From contig CAJFUU010000019.1 in assembly GCA_904420265.1 (NCBI GenBank), forward strand, positions 1-17,570: a stretch of DNA of 17,570 bases, written 5' to 3'. Below, in pieces: positions 14,168 to 17,570 of the stretch. The stretch's first letter is position 1, and each line of letters starts with the position of its first letter. Both the position numbers and the translations under genes were made by a program. This stretch comes from an uncultured Clostridia bacterium. Lineage in GTDB: Bacteria > Bacillota > Clostridia > Christensenellales > Aristaeellaceae. The notes under the pieces were generated by a model, which saw nothing but the letters and a program-made list of their open reading frames with translations, made no database searches and was not told where the DNA came from.

Positions 14168-14266
14168 TCAGTCAGGGCGTTTCCGCCCATCCATAATATA
14201 ATACCCCTGCGCCTTTGGCAAAAGCGCCCCAGCGCGGTATACGATCCGCTCCAGTCCTGTCGCCAT
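14168..14266 (-). CDS. Possible 32-aa ORF upstream of the TIGR04076-type gene
   Basis: The ATG at 14266 opens a frame ending ...LPKAQGYYIMDGRKRPD right before the Shine-Dalgarno of the next gene. No strong ribosome site precedes it and I recognise no family. It could be the tail of a decayed gene, or chance. Its last codons overlap a GGGCG-GAAA-CGCCC hairpin (14188-14175). Confidence 0.2.
   Translation of the reverse strand: MATGLERIVYRAGALLPKAQGYYIMDGRKRPD
14193..14221 (-). promoter_or_regulatory. Promoter of the TIGR04076-type gene
   Basis: On the minus strand, TTGCCA (14221-14216), a 17-nt spacer and TATTAT (14198-14193). A small GAAA-tetraloop hairpin (14175-14188) lies in the leader. 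Confidence 0.55.
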
Positions 14267-14345
14267 GCGCGGCGCGACGGTTCGGTTTTTTTGACTTCTG
14301 CTCCCTTTACGAGGAGTGTCTGGGACAAGTATGCGCCCCTCAAGG

Positions 14346-14885
14346 TCATTGGAGTGCCCTTCCCAGCGCATAGGCTTTTTGAGGATAGCCGGTTTTTTCG
14401 ATGTCCTCCCGGGTGTAGCAGCCGCCACACAGAAGCATCCCGCAGTCCTGCCAACCAAGATACCACACCATCTCATGGTAGCTGCCTGCCGCGCCGCGGA
14501 AGATGTGTTCCTCCCTGTCCGCGGCGGTCATCAACAGCATGGCCTTCTTGCCCGAACCCCGCAGCGCATTGTCGATCCCATGGAAGCGGTCGATGGCCAT
14601 TTTGATCTGCGACGACATGGCGTGGTAATAAAGCGGCGAGACGAAAACCACCATGTCCGCCCCTGGCAGTTCCCGATACAGTTCGCGCATTGCGTCCTGA
14701 AAGACGCAGGGGTTTTCTCCACATGCGCAGCGCTCGCAGCCAATGCAGGGGTGAACGCATTCAAAGGCTGTGTCAAACCGAAAGACGGTGTGACCGGCTT
14801 CCTGTGCGCCGCGAAGGAATTCTTCCGCCAACAGCGCGGAGGCCCCGTGCCTGTGCGGGCTTCCGGTGATCATCACAATATGCAT
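14346..14885 (-). CDS. NADPH-dependent FMN-reductase-like flavoprotein (flavodoxin fold)
   Basis: 179 residues, the usual length for flavodoxin-like NAD(P)H:FMN reductases. MITGSPHRHGASALLAEEFL is the FMN-phosphate-binding first strand and loop. A cysteine cluster follows (CVHPCIGCERCACGENPC), as in iron-sulfur flavoproteins and their relatives. FVSPLYYHAMSSQIKMAIDR gives the flavin-contacting PLYY segment and dimer helix. ATG 14885 has GGAGG 8 nt upstream. It is divergent from the Crp/Fnr gene with only 93 bp between starts, so that regulator plausibly controls it. The electron acceptor is unknown. The cysteines could bind an Fe-S cluster, but spacing alone does not prove it. Confidence 0.85.
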   Translation of the reverse strand: MHIVMITGSPHRHGASALLAEEFLRGAQEAGHTVFRFDTAFECVHPCIGCERCACGENPCVFQDAMRELYRELPGADMVVFVSPLYYHAMSSQIKMAIDRFHGIDNALRGSGKKAMLLMTAADREEHIFRGAAGSYHEMVWYLGWQDCGMLLCGGCYTREDIEKTGYPQKAYALGRALQ

Positions 14886-14914
14886 GGGTTGGCCTCCATT
14901 TCACGTTTTTTCGC

Positions 14915-14943
14915 TGGAAACGCGCAGCTCTTCGTGGTATAAT
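14915..14943 (+). promoter_or_regulatory. Promoter of the Crp/Fnr regulator gene
   Basis: -35 TGGAAA (14915-14920), a 17-nt spacer and a perfect TATAAT (14938-14943), about 35 nt before the ATG. It lies in the short divergent gap shared with the flavoprotein gene. Confidence 0.6.
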
Positions 14944-14978
14944 CGCCCCAACGGCAATCCGTGAGCGGGGTGATTTCC

Positions 14979-15650
14979 ATGTTGACGCCCAGATATTATT
15001 TCGCAGACGACTTCCGGGACTTTTGCGATTATTTTCGCACGCAGCCGCATCGGGAGCGAGCGTTTCGCAAGGGCGACTACCTGTGGCGTCCCGGCCAGCC
15101 CTATGACCGCCTACACTACTTTATTTCCGGCGCGGCGATGCATTTTGCGGAGCACGAAAGCGGGCGGCGGAAGATCATCAGCTTTCACGGCCCCGGTACG
15201 GTGATGCCCGGCTACCACACCACGGATTTCAAAATTGAACGGTCGCTGACCACGGTCGCCCTGTCCAAAATCAGGGCGCTGGAATTCACCGTGGCCCAGT
15301 TCAGGGCCATGTTTGAGGCGAATGCGGCGCTGAGCGAGAGCGTGGTCAACTGGTATTCCAAGTACGTCAACCTCTTTCTCTTTGAGACCATCCATCAGGA
15401 ATTTAATCCCTCCCAGGTGAAACTGTGCAACCTGTTGTACCTGCTGACGATGAATCAACCCGCGAACTCCGGCCTGGTCATTGAGATGACGCAGGAAGAC
15501 CTGGCGGACATCCTGGGCATGAGCCGCGTGCAAATCACCCGGGAACTGGCTGTGCTGCGCGGCAAAGGCATCCTCGCCACCACCCGCGGCCGGCTGACAG
15601 TGACCGACCTTCCGGCGCTGGCCGCGCTCTGTACCGATGAAACCGTATAA
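14979..15650 (+). CDS. Crp/Fnr-family transcriptional regulator
   Basis: 223 residues. The N-terminal cyclic-nucleotide-binding-like beta-roll includes FRKGDYLWRPGQPYDRLHYFISGAAM, a dimer helix lies near 115-140, and a C-terminal winged helix has TQEDLADILGMSRVQITREL as its recognition region. The N-terminal cysteines needed for an FNR-type 4Fe-4S cluster are absent, so oxygen sensing by that means is unlikely; the effector is unknown. ATG 14979 is preferred over the in-frame GTG at 14961, because the purine-rich GAGCGGGG lies 8 nt before it. It is divergent from the flavoprotein gene, its probable target. Confidence 0.88.
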   Translation: MLTPRYYFADDFRDFCDYFRTQPHRERAFRKGDYLWRPGQPYDRLHYFISGAAMHFAEHESGRRKIISFHGPGTVMPGYHTTDFKIERSLTTVALSKIRALEFTVAQFRAMFEANAALSESVVNWYSKYVNLFLFETIHQEFNPSQVKLCNLLYLLTMNQPANSGLVIEMTQEDLADILGMSRVQITRELAVLRGKGILATTRGRLTVTDLPALAALCTDETV

Positions 15651-16004
15651 CCCGGGTCTCATAGTGGGTGATTATATCTCCAAAGCGTCCGTTTGTCTGC
15701 TTCAGGTGATGCACAGCGCTATGTGCGTCCCAACAGACAGGGCAACGGCGTCAAGCTTGATGCCGCCGCCCTGTTTGGCTTCAGATAAGTTTTCTCCTAC
15801 AGAAAAGATTATAATGATTTGGAAAAAGGGAGTTTGGAATCCTGTTCGCAAACGCAATTTATGAAAAGAGATTATCCGCGATTGCGTTTGGTGAGAGAGA
15901 ATCACCGTTTTGCCTGTTTCCCCGCTGCTTAACCGAAGGGTTGCAAGTTTGGGCTCTGCCTGAGGAGTCGCCACGCTGCCAGACCGTTGACTTTGCAACA
16001 GTTT
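15651..16004. other. Intergenic stretch with two strong inverted repeats, no gene seen
   Basis: The first dyad at 15737-15774 pairs ACAGGGC with GCCCTGT and, inside a 2x2 internal loop, a 10-bp arm (15746-15755) with 15756-15765 at the centre. The second at 15849-15890 is CAAACGCAAT/ATTGCGTTTG, 10 bp perfect with a 22-nt loop. A TATAAT at 15810-15815 lacks a -35. The first may end Crp/Fnr transcription, although there is no T run. Short open frames here resemble no family I can name; part may be the remnant of an older gene. Confidence 0.4.
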
Positions 16005-16033
16005 AAAGCGCCCCTGCTGCCAGGGGCGCTTTT
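16005..16033. terminator. Rho-independent terminator, probably bidirectional
   Basis: AAAGCGCCCCTG (16005-16016) pairs with 16021-16032 across a CTGC loop, with TTTT on the plus side and AAA opposite. It lies 44 bp after the epimerase stop on the minus strand. Confidence 0.75.
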
Positions 16034-16076
16034 CCTGCATGGTCTCCGTTGAAAGGAATGAGCGACTACATACGCC

Positions 16077-17135
16077 TCAACACGTGCTGCGCCGCGGCAG
16101 GCGCAACAGGCTGCGCAGGCGCGTGGCGGCGGAGATATGGCGCCGCGGTTCTTCATGGGATTTCAGGTAGCGCACGGTATCGCGCACGGTTGTGCGCAAA
16201 TCGCGCGGACGGTAGTTCAGCTCGGCAGTGGCCTTGTCATGGTCAAAGCGGTCGTTGCTGGCGAGCGCATAGAGCGAATAGCGCGTATACAGTGGCCGGC
16301 GCCGGCAAAGGCGGGCAACCCAGCCGAGCAGCGGCGCGGCGGCGCGCGCCATCCACATGGGCAACACCGGCAGGCGGCGGCCGCCGCCGGTTTCGCGGGC
16401 AAGTTTGAGCACGTCGCAAACTTCATAATGGCGGTTGGAGAGTATATAGCATTCTCCGGCGCGACCGTGTATGGCCGCGCGGATACAGCCGGACGCCACG
16501 TCGCGCACGTCTACCAGGTCATAGCCGCCGCGCACGCAGGCGGGCAGTTTGCCGCGCAGATAGTCGCGCAGCATTTGTACCAGATGGTTGCCTGCGTCGT
16601 CATAGGGCCCAAGAATGCCCGATGGATGCACCACCACCGCGTCAAGGCCGTCCGCCGCCGCGTCCAGCACAGCCTGCGTAGCCTCCGCCTTGGTTTTGGC
16701 GTAGCCTCCCGTCACCCAATCGGGCGAAAAGGAGCGTACTTCGCGCATGACGCCCATGTCTTCCCGCTCAGGCAGAGCGTGGACGCTGCTGACATACACA
16801 AGGCGCTTCACCGCAAATTCACGGCACAGGCGCAATATATTTTTTGTGCCTTCCACATTCACGGTTTGCATGCGCCGGGTGAGTTCGCCGGAGATGTCCA
16901 CCACGCCCGCCGCGTGAATCACGTAGACCTCTCTGTCTTCCAGGCCTGCAAACAGGGGACGCAGGCTTTCGGGGCTGCATACATCGCCGCAAAACCAACG
17001 GACGCCGCGCAAGACGCGCTGGCGTTCTCCGGGCAGCGTCAGCGCCCGCACCTCCACGCCCGCACGGGAAAGCAGGCGCACAATGGTGCCGCCCAGATGG
17101 CCGGCCGCGCCGGTGACAATGTAGATTGCGCGCAT
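16077..17135 (-). CDS. NAD-dependent epimerase/dehydratase (extended SDR)
   Basis: 352 residues of the extended short-chain dehydrogenase/reductase superfamily, closest in pattern to dihydroflavonol-4-reductase-like or 3-beta-HSD-like members. The nucleotide-binding motif is TGAAGHLGG (G9, G12, G15). VIHAAGVVD is the strand-4 motif. The catalytic Ser is in LVYVSSVHAL and the YxxxK pair in GGYAKTK. VVHPSGILGPYD and DLVDVRDVA are typical of the substrate side. It catalyses an NAD(P)-linked redox change on a small molecule that I cannot name. The C-terminal tail is basic. ATG 17135 has GGAGG 8 nt upstream; the open frame farther upstream crosses the promoter. It is divergent from a TetR gene, which probably controls it. 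Confidence 0.88.
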   Translation of the reverse strand: MRAIYIVTGAAGHLGGTIVRLLSRAGVEVRALTLPGERQRVLRGVRWFCGDVCSPESLRPLFAGLEDREVYVIHAAGVVDISGELTRRMQTVNVEGTKNILRLCREFAVKRLVYVSSVHALPEREDMGVMREVRSFSPDWVTGGYAKTKAEATQAVLDAAADGLDAVVVHPSGILGPYDDAGNHLVQMLRDYLRGKLPACVRGGYDLVDVRDVASGCIRAAIHGRAGECYILSNRHYEVCDVLKLARETGGGRRLPVLPMWMARAAAPLLGWVARLCRRRPLYTRYSLYALASNDRFDHDKATAELNYRPRDLRTTVRDTVRYLKSHEEPRRHISAATRLRSLLRLPRRSTC

Positions 17136-17189
17136 ATGCAACACCTCCAAATAAAATAAACAATACTGTTGATTATCTTCTCTAATTGT

Positions 17190-17218
17190 AGTATAGTAAA
17201 AGCTGGAACCGAGCGCAA
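17190..17218 (-). promoter_or_regulatory. Promoter of the epimerase gene
   Basis: On the minus strand, TTGCGC (17218-17213), a 17-nt spacer and TATACT (17195-17190), about 55 nt before the ATG. Confidence 0.5.
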
Positions 17219-17224
17219 GCGTCA

Positions 17225-17273
17225 ATTTGGAGCCAAATGTGTGGTTTTTGCACATAAACGACAAAATTTGTCG
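17225..17273. promoter_or_regulatory. Two perfect palindromes between epimerase and TetR genes
   Basis: ATTTGG-AG-CCAAAT (17225-17238) and CGACAAA-A-TTTGTCG (17259-17273). Both lie between the epimerase promoter and the TetR start. The second has the size and symmetry usual for TetR operators and is the better candidate for autoregulation. Confidence 0.6.
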
Positions 17274-17321
17274 GGTTTGCCGCCGCCGACACAGAAAAGA
17301 ACGCTTTAAAGGGGGAGAATC

Positions 17322-17570
17322 ATGGCCGGAAAGGATCATCGCACGCGGGTGACAAAAATGCTCATTCGCCGCGCGTTTACCGACCTTTTGCGCGTCAAAC
17401 CCGTGCAGAGCATTTCCATTAAGGAGCTATGCGAAAAGGCGGGTGTGAACAGAGGCACGTTTTACGCGCATTATGAAAGCGTGCGCGACTTGCTCAAGCA
17501 GATGGAGGACGAGATGCTTGCCGAAATTGAGGAGGCGCTTGCTGGCCTGTTGCCGCCGGACGGCAAGGGC
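17322..17570 (+). CDS. TetR/AcrR-family regulator, N-terminal part (runs off the right edge)
   Basis: The first 83 residues are in the window. The helix-turn-helix is clear: TKMLIRRAFTDLLRVKPVQS, then ISIKELCEKAGVNRGTFYAHY and ESVRDLLKQME. ATG 17322 follows GGGGGAG (17311-17317) by 4 nt. The ligand domain is outside. The gene is divergent from the epimerase/dehydratase, with two perfect palindromes between; that layout is typical of a local repressor. Confidence 0.9.
   Translation, partial: MAGKDHRTRVTKMLIRRAFTDLLRVKPVQSISIKELCEKAGVNRGTFYAHYESVRDLLKQMEDEMLAEIEEALAGLLPPDGKG

Noticed and set aside
14979..15650. Calling the Crp/Fnr regulator an FNR oxygen sensor
   Set aside because: The N-terminal cysteine set for a 4Fe-4S cluster is absent.

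Overview
The window looks like chromosomal DNA of a Gram-positive gut-type clostridium (Bacillota). It has GC-rich genes with strong purine Shine-Dalgarno sites, GTG and TTG starts next to ATG, sigma-A-type promoters with 17-nt spacers, and a transposase relic of a kind common in Clostridia. No rRNA or tRNA gene was seen, and no identification below the phylum is claimed.

Layout. 1-230: a degenerate array of four repeats with a 60-61 bp period, resembling the end of a type I-E-like CRISPR array; no cas gene is in the window. 225-1880: decayed DNA carrying an inactivated IS (about 821-1861) inside a 17-bp imperfect direct repeat. 1889-3600: a promoter, a possible leader ORF, a membrane GGDEF diguanylate cyclase and a terminator. 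3839-4977 (minus): a DegV-family (fatty-acid-binding type) gene fused by deletion to the C-terminal half of an AI-2E/PerM-type permease, which is frameshifted. 4974-6350 (minus): a radical SAM enzyme overlapping the DegV gene by 4 bp. 6558-8454 (plus): a patatin-like phospholipase, then a diverged paralogue of the radical SAM protein that has lost its cluster cysteines. 8464-8925: about 460 bp made almost wholly of hairpins between 23-bp direct repeats. 8927-9469 (minus): a TetR regulator. 9941-12556 (plus): a P-type Ca2+ ATPase. 12723-13881: two small membrane proteins. 13752-14885 (minus): a TIGR04076-type protein and a Cys-rich NADPH-dependent FMN-reductase-like flavoprotein, divergent from a Crp/Fnr regulator (14979-15650). 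16077-17135 (minus): an NAD-dependent epimerase/dehydratase, divergent from the start of another TetR regulator that runs off the right edge.

Most interesting unit. Three promoters (radical SAM-DegV on minus, patatin-pseudo-radical SAM on plus, Ca2+ ATPase on plus) share a long quasi-palindromic control region with near-identical internal spacing. Each has a GTCCC box directly abutting its -35 element. This suggests one regulon joining a radical SAM enzyme, its cysteine-less paralogue, a fatty-acid-binding DegV protein, a phospholipase and a calcium pump. The TetR gene between them is the obvious candidate regulator. A membrane-lipid modification or remodelling function is my inference; regulation and chemistry are both untested.
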